Positions 32,498 to 41,454 of a stretch of DNA of 64,000 nucleotides are shown here, piece by piece. Under the pieces are notes generated by a model, which was not told the DNA's origin, ran no database searches, and saw nothing but the letters and a program-made list of their open reading frames with translations. Both the position numbers and the translations under genes were made by a program. Origin of the DNA: Lachnospiraceae bacterium UBA3273 (GTDB lineage Bacteria > Bacillota > Clostridia > Lachnospirales > Lachnospiraceae); assembly GCA_002362385.1 (NCBI GenBank), contig DEUB01000012.1:22600-86599 (forward strand). The letters run 5' to 3'. Numbering within the stretch: the stretch's first letter is position 1; every line of letters begins with the position of its first letter.

Positions 32498-33943
32498 ATG
32501 AAAACATATCAGGGACTCAGGGAAACCTATAAGCAGTTTATTTATCATGGATTTGAAATTTCGGAGGAGCCGGGAAAGGTATGTCTTACCTATGATTTTG
32601 AAATCCCGGGGCTTTCCTCCTTCGCCCCTTGCTGGGAAATTCCCTGTGACAGGGAAAACCTCGGAGAGGATGAGACTTTTTTAAATATGGTATTTTCCTT
32701 AGGAATGGTGGAGCTAGTCAGCTACTGGAAGACTGCCTGCCCCAAAGAAGTGATCGTGGAGCCCTGGGGACTTTCAGAGGAGCAGGTAAAATGGTGGAAG
32801 CGCCTCTATTTTAACGGTCTCGGGGAATTTTATTATACCAACGGCATTGAAGAAAACGAAGAGGATTTTATGGATATAAAGGCTTCGGGAGAGATATGGC
32901 GTCCCGGGAAAGCCGGGAAAGATGCAGTGGGTGCCGGAGCAGAAAAAAATGTGCTGTGTCAAGGCGCGGCGGAAGGCAGTCTGCCCAGTAAAGGATCAGG
33001 CGGCTGCCTTGTTCCCGTAGGAGGTGGAAAGGATTCTTCTGTTTCCCTGGAAATCTTAAGGGGACAGAAAGATAACAACTGTTGCTATATTATCAATCCC
33101 AGAGGAGCTACCATAGATTCGGCAAAAGCGGCAGGATATGAAGGTAGGCAGGTCATTGCGGTAAAAAGAACGCTGGACGCCAATATGCTGCGGTTGAATA
33201 AGGAAGGATATTTAAACGGGCATACGCCTTTCTCGGCGATCGTGGCATTTTCGGCTACGATTACGGCATACCTTCACGGTTTGACTTATATCGTATTGTC
33301 CAATGAATCCAGCGCTAATGAAAGTACTGTAAAGGATAGTTATGTAAACCATCAGTATTCCAAGAGCTTTCAGTTCGAAAAGGATTTTCATGAATATGAG
33401 AAGGAGTATTTAGGAAGCGGCACTTATTATTTCAGTTTGCTGCGCCCTTTAAGCGAATTTCAGATTGCGGCCTTTTTTGCGGGAATTCCTGCCTATCACG
33501 ATGTATTTAAAAGCTGTAATGCGGGCAGCAAGGAGAATATCTGGTGCGGCAGGTGCTCCAAATGCCTCTTTGTCTGGCTGATCCTGTCGCCTTTTCTGAC
33601 TCAGGAGAGGCTTGGGGAAATCTTTGGCGCCAATATGGCGGAGGATCCGGAGATGGAGGCGTATTTTAAGCAGTTGATCGGTCTGTCTAAGGAAAAGCCC
33701 TTTGAGTGCGTGGGAAGCCGGGATGAGATCAATGCGGCCATAACCCTTACGATCAGGGATTATCCAAAAGAAAAGGAGCTTCCTTATTTGTTCAGGCTTT
33801 ATAAAGAGCTGGGATGTTATGAGGAGAACCTGCCGGCGTGCGAGGCCTATTTTAGTTATTATGACCATGAAAACCTGCTGCCGGAGGCATTTGAAGAAAA
33901 ACTTGTGGCGGAATTGAAAAAGAGGGGCGTATATCGTGATTGA
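32498..33943 (+). CDS. murL: UDP-MurNAc-L-Ala-L-Glu epimerase-like protein (MurL)
   Basis: A 481-residue cytoplasmic enzyme. In Xanthomonas, MurL inverts the terminal L-Glu of UDP-MurNAc-L-Ala-L-Glu to D-Glu, bypassing glutamate racemase. Visible features: a PP-loop-like VPVGGGKDSSVSLE (GGGKDSS at 175-181), YIVLSNESSANESTVKDSYVNHQYSKSF, and a Cys-rich SCNAGSKENIWCGRCSKC. A low-complexity insertion occupies about 131-168. It overlaps the MurD-like ligase gene by eight bases, the same pairing as in known MurL/MurD2 systems. Confidence 0.88.
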   Translation: MKTYQGLRETYKQFIYHGFEISEEPGKVCLTYDFEIPGLSSFAPCWEIPCDRENLGEDETFLNMVFSLGMVELVSYWKTACPKEVIVEPWGLSEEQVKWWKRLYFNGLGEFYYTNGIEENEEDFMDIKASGEIWRPGKAGKDAVGAGAEKNVLCQGAAEGSLPSKGSGGCLVPVGGGKDSSVSLEILRGQKDNNCCYIINPRGATIDSAKAAGYEGRQVIAVKRTLDANMLRLNKEGYLNGHTPFSAIVAFSATITAYLHGLTYIVLSNESSANESTVKDSYVNHQYSKSFQFEKDFHEYEKEYLGSGTYYFSLLRPLSEFQIAAFFAGIPAYHDVFKSCNAGSKENIWCGRCSKCLFVWLILSPFLTQERLGEIFGANMAEDPEMEAYFKQLIGLSKEKPFECVGSRDEINAAITLTIRDYPKEKELPYLFRLYKELGCYEENLPACEAYFSYYDHENLLPEAFEEKLVAELKKRGVYRD

Positions 33944-35387
33944 CCATATCAGGAAAAGAATAGAAAATAAAAAGGTATTGATCTTAGGCTTCGGCAGGGA
34001 AGGAAAATCCACCCTGAAGCTGTTTTTGGAAGCGGGAGGGGCAAAAGAGCTGGCCGTAGGGGATTTGAAGGAGTTTTCCCGAAAGGACCTGGCATATCTT
34101 AATGAAGAGACTGCCAAGGTGCAGGCGGCGGGCTTTGAGGAGATCAATTTTATCTGCGGGCCGGATTACCAGAAGGCAATGGATGACTATGACCTGGTCA
34201 TGAAAAGCCCGGGGATCGTTTTGGAAAGGCCCGTAGAAGAATATAAGGCAGAGATCTTATCCCAGATGCAGTTGATCTTTGAAGTCTACAGGGACAGGAT
34301 CATAGGCATTACCGGAACCAAAGGAAAGAGTACCACCACGACCCTTTTATATCATATCCTTAAGGAATCGGGGGCGCCTGCTGTCCTTGCAGGGAATATC
34401 GGGATCCCCGTATTTGATATTGTCCATAAAATAGAAAAGGATTCCCTGCTCATCTTGGAATTGTCCTGCCATCAGCTTGAATATATGACGGTTTCGCCCA
34501 AACGGGGTGTTTTGCTCAATATTTATGAAGAACACTTGGACCACTACGGGACGATGGAAAAGTATGTGGCTTCCAAGGAAAAAATATATGAAAACCAGAT
34601 GCCGGGAGACCTGTTGTATGTCCATCCTTCCGTTGCGCCCGGGGAGGACGGTTATAGAGGGACATGTATTTTTGTGGAGGCGGAAGACGAAGGGGATAAA
34701 GAGAGGTTATGCGGCAAAGAAGACGTATCGGGCAATGAGGTTAACATAAAATCAAAAGCGAGCGTTATTTTAAGAGGATGCCATATTTTCTACGGCCAAA
34801 GAGACTTTAAGATCCCGGTGGAAAAGATCAGCCTCTTAGGAGCCCATAATTATCTGGATATTGCTTTTGTATACGGTATGTGCTGCGATCTGGGGATTGG
34901 CGACGAACAGTTTGAAGCAGGACTCATATCCTATGTGCCCCTTCCCCACAGGCTGCAGTATATCGGAACAGTGGACGGAGTGGCTTATTATGATGATTCC
35001 ATATCCACTATAGATGAAACCACCATACAGGCCCTTAATACCATTGGAAATGCTGATACGGTCCTCATCGGCGGTATGGACAGGGATATAAGTTATGTAA
35101 ATCTTGAAGAATATCTTGCCTCCTCCAAGGTAGCGCATATCATATTAATGGAAGCAACAGGAAAGCGGATCTACCGGGAGATCATGGAAAATATGCCGGA
35201 TTTTGCAGGAAAAGATCGTTTATATGTGGTGGAGCATTTACAGGATGCAGTGGCTTTGGCAAAGGAGATTACCAAAAAGGGCGGAAGCTGTATTCTTTCC
35301 CCGGCGGCAGCCAGCTACGGGATTTTCAAGGATTTTGAAAAAAGAGGGGAATGCTTTAAGAAGCTGGTACTGGAAGAAGGAGAGTGA
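33936..35387 (+). CDS. murD2: MurD-type ligase, probably UDP-MurNAc-L-Ala-L-Glu ligase (MurD2)
   Basis: A 483-residue Mur ligase: N-terminal Rossmann-like domain (VLILGFGREGKSTLKLF), ATP-binding GTKGKSTT (127-134), ELSCHQLEYM, NIYEEHLDHYGTMEKY, and a C-terminal domain with DDSISTIDETTIQAL. Canonical MurD adds D-Glu; the coupling to murL suggests this one adds L-Glu that MurL then epimerises. Substrate choice is inferred from context. Confidence 0.87.
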   Translation: MIDHIRKRIENKKVLILGFGREGKSTLKLFLEAGGAKELAVGDLKEFSRKDLAYLNEETAKVQAAGFEEINFICGPDYQKAMDDYDLVMKSPGIVLERPVEEYKAEILSQMQLIFEVYRDRIIGITGTKGKSTTTTLLYHILKESGAPAVLAGNIGIPVFDIVHKIEKDSLLILELSCHQLEYMTVSPKRGVLLNIYEEHLDHYGTMEKYVASKEKIYENQMPGDLLYVHPSVAPGEDGYRGTCIFVEAEDEGDKERLCGKEDVSGNEVNIKSKASVILRGCHIFYGQRDFKIPVEKISLLGAHNYLDIAFVYGMCCDLGIGDEQFEAGLISYVPLPHRLQYIGTVDGVAYYDDSISTIDETTIQALNTIGNADTVLIGGMDRDISYVNLEEYLASSKVAHIILMEATGKRIYREIMENMPDFAGKDRLYVVEHLQDAVALAKEITKKGGSCILSPAAASYGIFKDFEKRGECFKKLVLEEGE

Positions 35388-35446
35388 TCCGGGCCGGTGT
35401 CTGTGGGATTAAAAATACGAACGTAAAAAGAAATGGATGTAATAAA

Positions 35447-36808
35447 ATGAAAGAGCAGAACAGTGATTTTACGACGGGCAATATCCCGGCAAAGCTGGCG
35501 AAATTTATGATTCCTATATTAGGCGCTCTGATATTACAGGCAATGTATGGCGCGGTGGATTTGTTGATCGTAGGCTGGTTTGGAACCACGGCGGGGATTT
35601 CCGCCGTATCCACGGGCAGCAATATTGTGAATCTGGTGGTATTCTCTGTTTCGGGGCTGACCATGGGCGTTACGGTGTTGATCAGCCGCTATCTGGGAGA
35701 GAAAAAGGAAGAGAAAATCGGAAAAGTCCTGGGAGGCGTTATCTGTTTTTTTCTGGCATTGTCAGCGGTAATGATGATCTTACTGCCTGTTTTCTCCAGG
35801 CCTTTGGCGGTTTTGATGCAGGCACCCAAGGAAGCTGTGGAGCTGACCTCCCTTTATGTAAAGATCTGTGGCGGCGGAATCGTTTTTGTCATCGGATATA
35901 ATGTCATCAGCAGTATCTTCAGGGGATTGGGAAATTCCAGACTTCCCCTGATCTTTGTAGCCATAGCCTGTGTGGCCAATATCGTGGGGGACCTGGTGCT
36001 TGTGGCAGGTTTTAAGATGAATGTGGCGGGAGCAGCCATTGCAACCATTTTTGCCCAGGCTCTCAGCGTGGTCTTGTCTTTGTTGATCATCAGAAAGCAA
36101 AAGCTCCCTTTTTCCATGAAAAGAACGGACATCCGGTTTAACGGAGAGGTTAAGAAATTTCTGGTGCTGGGCGCGCCCATCGCTTTGCAGGAAATTCTGA
36201 CGAACCTGTCGTTTCTGGCCCTCTGTGCCTTTATCAACAGACTGGGGCTGGACGAGTCTTCGGGATACGGAGTAGCAAATAAAATTGTAAGCTTTGTGAT
36301 GCTGGTGCCTTCCAGCCTGATGCAGTCCATGGCCTCCTTTGTAGGACAGAATGTGGGAGCAGGAAAGGAGAAGCGTGCGAAACAGGCAATGCTTTACGGT
36401 ATGGCAATGGGGGCAGGTATAGGTATTTTTATCGGCGCCTTTGCATTCCTAAAGGGAGATCTGCTGGCGGCGCTGTTTACAGGGGATGAAGCGGTCATTG
36501 CCCAGGCGGCGTTATATCTTAAGGGGTTTGCCCCTGAGGCGGTGGTAACCAGTATTTTATTCAGTTTTATGGGATATTTTAACGGACATGAGAAAACGGT
36601 TTTTGTTATGGCACAGGGGCTTGCCCAGACCTTTGTGGTAAGGCTGCCTATGTCCTATATCATGAGCATACGGCCGGATGCGAACCTGATGCAGATCGGA
36701 TGGGCGGCGCCGGCGGCGACGGTATTCGGCATTTTGATCAACTGGATCTATTATCAGTGGTTTGGGAGAAGGAATGGGAAAATGGCGGAAGAAGGATTTA
36801 CCGGTTAA
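35447..36808 (+). CDS. MATE-family multidrug/metabolite transporter
   Basis: A 453-residue protein with 12 hydrophobic segments and the MATE pattern: GNIPAKLAKFMIPILGALILQAMYGAVDLLIVG at the start, then a FGTTAGISAVSTGSNI loop, VSGLTMGVTVLISRYLGEKK, GLGNSRLPLIFVAIACVANIVGD, and SLMQSMASFVGQNVGAGKEKRA in the second half. It exports cationic compounds by Na+ or H+ antiport. The start is at 35447; the open frame from 35384 overlaps murD2. Substrate unknown. It may be cotranscribed with the mur genes. Confidence 0.93.
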   Translation: MKEQNSDFTTGNIPAKLAKFMIPILGALILQAMYGAVDLLIVGWFGTTAGISAVSTGSNIVNLVVFSVSGLTMGVTVLISRYLGEKKEEKIGKVLGGVICFFLALSAVMMILLPVFSRPLAVLMQAPKEAVELTSLYVKICGGGIVFVIGYNVISSIFRGLGNSRLPLIFVAIACVANIVGDLVLVAGFKMNVAGAAIATIFAQALSVVLSLLIIRKQKLPFSMKRTDIRFNGEVKKFLVLGAPIALQEILTNLSFLALCAFINRLGLDESSGYGVANKIVSFVMLVPSSLMQSMASFVGQNVGAGKEKRAKQAMLYGMAMGAGIGIFIGAFAFLKGDLLAALFTGDEAVIAQAALYLKGFAPEAVVTSILFSFMGYFNGHEKTVFVMAQGLAQTFVVRLPMSYIMSIRPDANLMQIGWAAPAATVFGILINWIYYQWFGRRNGKMAEEGFTG

Positions 36809-36885
36809 TAAATGACAACATAAAAGACATACACCTATTAAAGTGTGTTTCAATAAAATGATAGAAAAGACAGTCGGGGTAAAGC

Positions 36886-38607
36886 ATGCCTGAAAATCAA
36901 AAAGCGGAAAATCTGTTGAACCTGTCTCTGGACGCTACGGAGGAGGAAAGGATGGCTTCTCCCGTGCTCCGTGCCGGAACGGATGCGGCCAACGAGCATT
37001 GGGAAGTCATTGTTAAATTTCACGGGGATATTTCCAGGATCGCCGGAGAAGATATCAAGGTGGAGATTTTGTCTGCAGGATACGGGATCATCACTCTGCC
37101 CAAACGGTATATAGAGGCCCTGGCGGCCCTGGAAGAGATAGAGTTTGTGGAAAAGCCCAAGCGGCTTTACGCAAACGACGGAGCGGGGAATTTTGCAAGC
37201 TGTCTTTACAGCGGCAATTTGGGAAATGATTATAAAGGCAGGGGAATCTGCATTGCGGTCATAGACAGCGGTTTATCTTTTGAAATGCCTGCCTTCCGGA
37301 ATCCTGACGGAAGCAGCAGGGTACTTTATTATCTGGACCAGACCCAGGACCGTGAATATACCAAGGAAGAGCTGGATGAGATTTTGTTGAATGGCAATGA
37401 TGACCCTGCAGACCGTCCGACCCCGGATAATTCAGGACACGGAACCGCCGTAACGGCGATCGCAGCAGGAAACGGCAGGCAGACCGACGGGAGTGTGAAT
37501 GCTAATCTGATCGGCATGGCACCTCAGGCTTCTCTGATCATTGTAAAGCTGAACACCGGGGCTAACAGCAGCTTTCCTCTTACCACATCCTTGATGCGGG
37601 CGGTGGATTATGCGGTCAATAAGGGAGTTCAGATACAAATGCCCCTGGCGGTTAATTTGAGCTTTGGAAACACCTATGGAGCGCATGACGGGACGGCTCT
37701 GATCGAAAGGTACATAAACAATATGGCAGAGGTAGGACGGACCGTATTTTGCGTTGGAAGCGGAAACGAAGGCGCAGCGGGCGGACATGCGGCGGGCGTT
37801 ATAGAGGCCTATGAAAGAGAGCGGGTTGTGGAATTTACCATAGGCGCTTACGAAAGAGAATTTAATCTTCAGATGTGGCTGAATTTTGTGGACAGCTATG
37901 AGATCACATTGCAATCTCCTTCGGGAGATTTTTTTACTTTCAGTACGGAAAGTGATATGGGACTGACCATCAGGAGGCGGCTTGCAGATACATCCCTGCT
38001 GATCTTTGTCGGTGCGCCCCAGCCTTATAGCGTGAACCAGGAGGTGTTTTTGGATTTTATACCGGTTTCGACTTATGTAAACCAAGGGGTGTGGAGACTG
38101 AGGCTGAGCCCTACAAGGCTTGTATCGGGAAATTACAGCCTTTACATGCCTTCATCCCAGATCAAAGGCGGAGATACCAGATTTCTGCGTCCTGTTCCGG
38201 AGCAGACTCTTACGATCCCTTCTACGGCGGAACGGGTCATTACCGTAGGAGCATATAACAGCATTTTTGAATCTTACGCCGATTTTTCGGGAAGAGGATA
38301 TGTGACAAGGCTTTCAGAGGGGTATATCAGCGTGGTAAAACCGGAAATTGCGGCTCCCGGCGTAGGGATCCTGGCAGAAAATGCTTATGGGTTACAGCGT
38401 TTTGACGGAACCAGCTTTGCAACCCCCTTTGTAACGGGAGCGGCGGCGCTTCTGATGGAAAGAGCCATACTGGGGGGGACGGATCCTTACTTGTACGGAG
38501 AGAAGATGAAGGCGTGGCTGTGCAGGCATGCGAAGGAACTGGCAGGAACGGGGGAAGTGCCGGATGATAAAACGGGCTGGGGAGGGTTGTGCGTGGCGGA
38601 GATATAA
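36886..38607 (+). CDS. Csp-like S8 subtilisin-family serine protease
   Basis: A 573-residue subtilase with an N-terminal propeptide-like region (about 35-95) and catalytic triad D127 (AVIDSGL), H185 (SGHGTAV) and Ser in GTSFATP near the C-terminus; the oxyanion Asn is in VGSGNEG. A jellyroll-type insertion (about 310-450) between Asn and Ser regions is characteristic of the Csp germination proteases of Clostridia and related Lachnospiraceae enzymes. There is no Sec signal peptide, as in Csp. It could process spore germination factors or another protein. Confidence 0.9.
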   Translation: MPENQKAENLLNLSLDATEEERMASPVLRAGTDAANEHWEVIVKFHGDISRIAGEDIKVEILSAGYGIITLPKRYIEALAALEEIEFVEKPKRLYANDGAGNFASCLYSGNLGNDYKGRGICIAVIDSGLSFEMPAFRNPDGSSRVLYYLDQTQDREYTKEELDEILLNGNDDPADRPTPDNSGHGTAVTAIAAGNGRQTDGSVNANLIGMAPQASLIIVKLNTGANSSFPLTTSLMRAVDYAVNKGVQIQMPLAVNLSFGNTYGAHDGTALIERYINNMAEVGRTVFCVGSGNEGAAGGHAAGVIEAYERERVVEFTIGAYEREFNLQMWLNFVDSYEITLQSPSGDFFTFSTESDMGLTIRRRLADTSLLIFVGAPQPYSVNQEVFLDFIPVSTYVNQGVWRLRLSPTRLVSGNYSLYMPSSQIKGGDTRFLRPVPEQTLTIPSTAERVITVGAYNSIFESYADFSGRGYVTRLSEGYISVVKPEIAAPGVGILAENAYGLQRFDGTSFATPFVTGAAALLMERAILGGTDPYLYGEKMKAWLCRHAKELAGTGEVPDDKTGWGGLCVAEI

Positions 38608-38700
38608 GTACGGCATTTTAAGTGAAAACATGATTGTGGAAACGTGTAAATACAGTAATAATATGATATGATAAAGAAAACGAAAGGGGAGAAAAGGATT

Positions 38701-40530
38701 ATGGCATTTTGTACACAATGCGGGAGCAGGTTGGCAGAAGGGGACAAATTTTGTTCAAATTGTGGAGCGCCCGTGCAGAGAAAAGAGGAAAAGGCAAAGC
38801 CGTCAAAGAAGAAGGTATTTATCGGTATCGGTATTGCGGCGGGCGTGACGGCGTTTTTGGCCCTTGTCGTTTTGTGTGTTGTCTCATTGATACGGAATAC
38901 GGGAAACTCCGATGCCAAAAAGGAAGAGATCAATTACGTCACGTATACCAATGATACGGTATGCTTTTCCGTGGAGTACCCGGAAGGCTATATGGTAACG
39001 GAACTGGGAACTGATAACCAGGTGTTGATTACCGAGGGAGAGGAGGCAGATTTCCAGGTTTCCATTGAGTACGCATACTATACGGCAGGGGACAGTGCGA
39101 TCTATTCGGCGGCTGATTTTGTGGAACAGGTGGAAAATGACCCGACGGTGCTGACGGACTGGATTGGGACAACAAACGTGGAGACGGAATATGTGGGGCG
39201 CACGAAGTCGGATTCCATGGAGCGGGAGCAGTATGATTTTTGGCTGGAAGTCGATGGCGATCCTTATGCGGGAAGCCTGTATATTTATGACGGTAAAGGC
39301 GAGTTTGGCTGCTACAGTTATATGTGTATTATTAACCAGAATGCGGAGGATTCCGAACTTTTTAAAACACAGGGAGAAAAGATGGCGGACAGCTTCCGGA
39401 TTACCGATGCCTGTCAGGCGGAGGGATATCAGATCTACTCATTTAAGGAATCCGGATTGCAGTTCATGGTAAGGGACTCGGCCGTAAGTGAAATGAAAGA
39501 GTCGAATGCCGCCATTGTCATGTATCCTGTGGAGGGTGTGTATAACGAATCCAATATATGGATTGACGAGACTGTCTATGAGGAGGAAAGTGACATAAAT
39601 GACGTGCTGGAAGGAGTGTGCGGCTATTACTTTTCCTACAAGGAAGGGACGGAGTACACTTCTCAGCCGGCTGTGGCAGAATGCGGGCGGTATTTGTTTA
39701 CCGGCATTGACTTGAAATATTATGACGGAACATGGTTTTACCTGTCGCAGTTTGTTTTTCTACATAATGGCGTTTACTGGAAAGCTACAATGATAAGTAC
39801 AGAGGATTATTATGATGTTACGGCCACGGCGATGGCGGACATTTTGTTTTCGCTGAAATTTACGGACGACACAAATGCCGCGGGAGGGGGAAGAAAGGAT
39901 GCTTTGGAAGATGAAGTCCCGCAAGATGCTGCTTTGGAAGATGCAGGTCCGGGGGATGATGGAGAAATGGTCTCGGACGTGATCGCAGAGATCAGGGCGC
40001 GGTCCGGTTTTGTAGCGGATGGGAGCTTCAAGCCGTTAGCGGCCGTGGATGATTTTAACGGCGACGGGACGCAGGAGCTGTTGGCTGTTTATGAGATAGA
40101 AAGCGGTTCCGGCGTGGATGTGATGTATGACGTATGGAGCCTGGGGAACGGAAAGAACGTCTGCCTAAAATCCGAGCTGCTTTTCTGGGAAGTAGGAGGC
40201 GACAGTGGGATCGTCGGCATCGCGAAATCTGACGGAACTGCTTATCTTGCAGTCGTGGTAAAGGAGCCGGATCTTGACAGCGTTTGCAGCTATTATGAAT
40301 ATGTTCCATGGGATGTAAACGAGAGCATACTTAACGAGGACGCCATGGTCTACATGGAGTTCCGGGGAAACACGGAGCAGCCAAATTATAATCGTTATAT
40401 ATTGGGCGATACTGATGTGGACGAAGAAGAATTTAACCGGCGGCAGAATGAATTTGAGTGGATTTATAAGCTGGATATTCTGGCCGGGAAGGGAAACGAC
40501 GGAGTTATGACTTTTGATGAAGTAGAGTAA
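38701..40530 (+). CDS. Zinc-ribbon, single-pass membrane protein with VCBS-like motif
   Basis: A 609-residue protein: an N-terminal cytoplasmic zinc ribbon (CTQCGSRLAEGDKFCSNCG), a Lys-rich linker, a transmembrane helix (about 41-65), then about 540 extracytoplasmic residues. Near residues 443-470 there is a VDDFNGDGTQELLAVYE motif of the FG-GAP/VCBS calcium-binding type. Start at 38701 follows GGGGAGAAAAGGATT. First of the array of anchored extracytoplasmic proteins. Role unknown. Confidence 0.8.
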   Translation: MAFCTQCGSRLAEGDKFCSNCGAPVQRKEEKAKPSKKKVFIGIGIAAGVTAFLALVVLCVVSLIRNTGNSDAKKEEINYVTYTNDTVCFSVEYPEGYMVTELGTDNQVLITEGEEADFQVSIEYAYYTAGDSAIYSAADFVEQVENDPTVLTDWIGTTNVETEYVGRTKSDSMEREQYDFWLEVDGDPYAGSLYIYDGKGEFGCYSYMCIINQNAEDSELFKTQGEKMADSFRITDACQAEGYQIYSFKESGLQFMVRDSAVSEMKESNAAIVMYPVEGVYNESNIWIDETVYEEESDINDVLEGVCGYYFSYKEGTEYTSQPAVAECGRYLFTGIDLKYYDGTWFYLSQFVFLHNGVYWKATMISTEDYYDVTATAMADILFSLKFTDDTNAAGGGRKDALEDEVPQDAALEDAGPGDDGEMVSDVIAEIRARSGFVADGSFKPLAAVDDFNGDGTQELLAVYEIESGSGVDVMYDVWSLGNGKNVCLKSELLFWEVGGDSGIVGIAKSDGTAYLAVVVKEPDLDSVCSYYEYVPWDVNESILNEDAMVYMEFRGNTEQPNYNRYILGDTDVDEEEFNRRQNEFEWIYKLDILAGKGNDGVMTFDEVE

Positions 40531-40561
40531 AGAGGAACAATCGATATCGGTTATTTTAAGA

Positions 40562-40596
40562 GGCCCGCAGAGCATAGCATGTTCTGTGGGCCTTTT
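40562..40596 (+). terminator. Terminator after the zinc-ribbon membrane protein gene
   Basis: GGCCCGCAGA (40562-40571) pairs with TCTGTGGGCC (40583-40592), followed by TTTT. The rest of the gap to 40788 shows no gene. Confidence 0.85.
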
Positions 40597-40788
40597 AGGA
40601 TACCGAATATTCGTAACCGTTGCAAAATCTCTGTCAGAAAAAATGGGGTAAGGATATTTTTTGTTGAAAGAGTAAATATGATGCAATTTTGATGCATTTG
40701 TGTTTTATAATAAAAATGTATTTTAACATTGTTTATATTTGTCCCGGAACGTGGGAAATCCGGTATCTAAAAAGATAAAGGAGCTTTT

Positions 40789-41343
40789 ATGCAATATACA
40801 TGGACTGAAATCGAACAGCACATTGAGGCCTGCACCCGGTGTCCGTTGGGGCAGACCAGAAAACGGCCTGTTATGGGACGGGGAAACCATCAGGCCCAAA
40901 TTATGCTGATCGCAGAGGCGCCCGGAGGGCAGGAGGATCAGCAGGGGATTCCCTTTGTGGGATCTTCCGGGGAAATTCTGGACAGACTTTTACATGATTG
41001 CGGACTGACCAGGGAGGAGATCTACATTACCAATATTTTAAAATGCCATCCGCCCGGCAACCGGGATCCGAAGGAAGAGGAAAAAGAAGCGTGCATTCCC
41101 TATCTGAAATGTGAAACGCTCCTCTTAAAGCCTAAGATTATCGTCTGTCTTGGACGTGTAGCCGCCCAGCGCATTATTCTGCCGGACTTTAAGATTACCA
41201 GGCAGCACGGGACCTGGATTTATCGGAAAAACTGCGCGTTGACCGCCACATATCATCCCTCGGCAATTTTGCGGGACCCTTCCAAATACGAGGTCGTGAA
41301 GAGGGATTTTTGCGAGATAGCGCAAAAGCAGGCTGGTTTATGA
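40789..41343 (+). CDS. Uracil-DNA glycosylase, family 4-like (Fe-S)
   Basis: A 184-residue DNA repair enzyme removing uracil. Four cluster-binding cysteines are visible: C15 and C18 (CTRCPLG), C86 (LKCHPPGNR) and C102 (EACIPYL). Motif A is AEAPGGQEDQQGIPFVGSSG (42-61) and motif B is YHPSAILR. Length matches the family 4 Fe-S enzymes. Preceded by AAAGGAG. It interrupts the array of envelope genes and probably has its own transcript. Confidence 0.95.
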   Translation: MQYTWTEIEQHIEACTRCPLGQTRKRPVMGRGNHQAQIMLIAEAPGGQEDQQGIPFVGSSGEILDRLLHDCGLTREEIYITNILKCHPPGNRDPKEEEKEACIPYLKCETLLLKPKIIVCLGRVAAQRIILPDFKITRQHGTWIYRKNCALTATYHPSAILRDPSKYEVVKRDFCEIAQKQAGL

Positions 41344-41454
41344 AGAAAACGGGAACTCTTTGGCGGACAGTATACAGTGGAAAAGAATGAGCAGAAATTT
41401 TTCATATCTGGAAGATGAAGATTGGGAAAGCAAACAGAAAAGGGGAGGTTTCAG

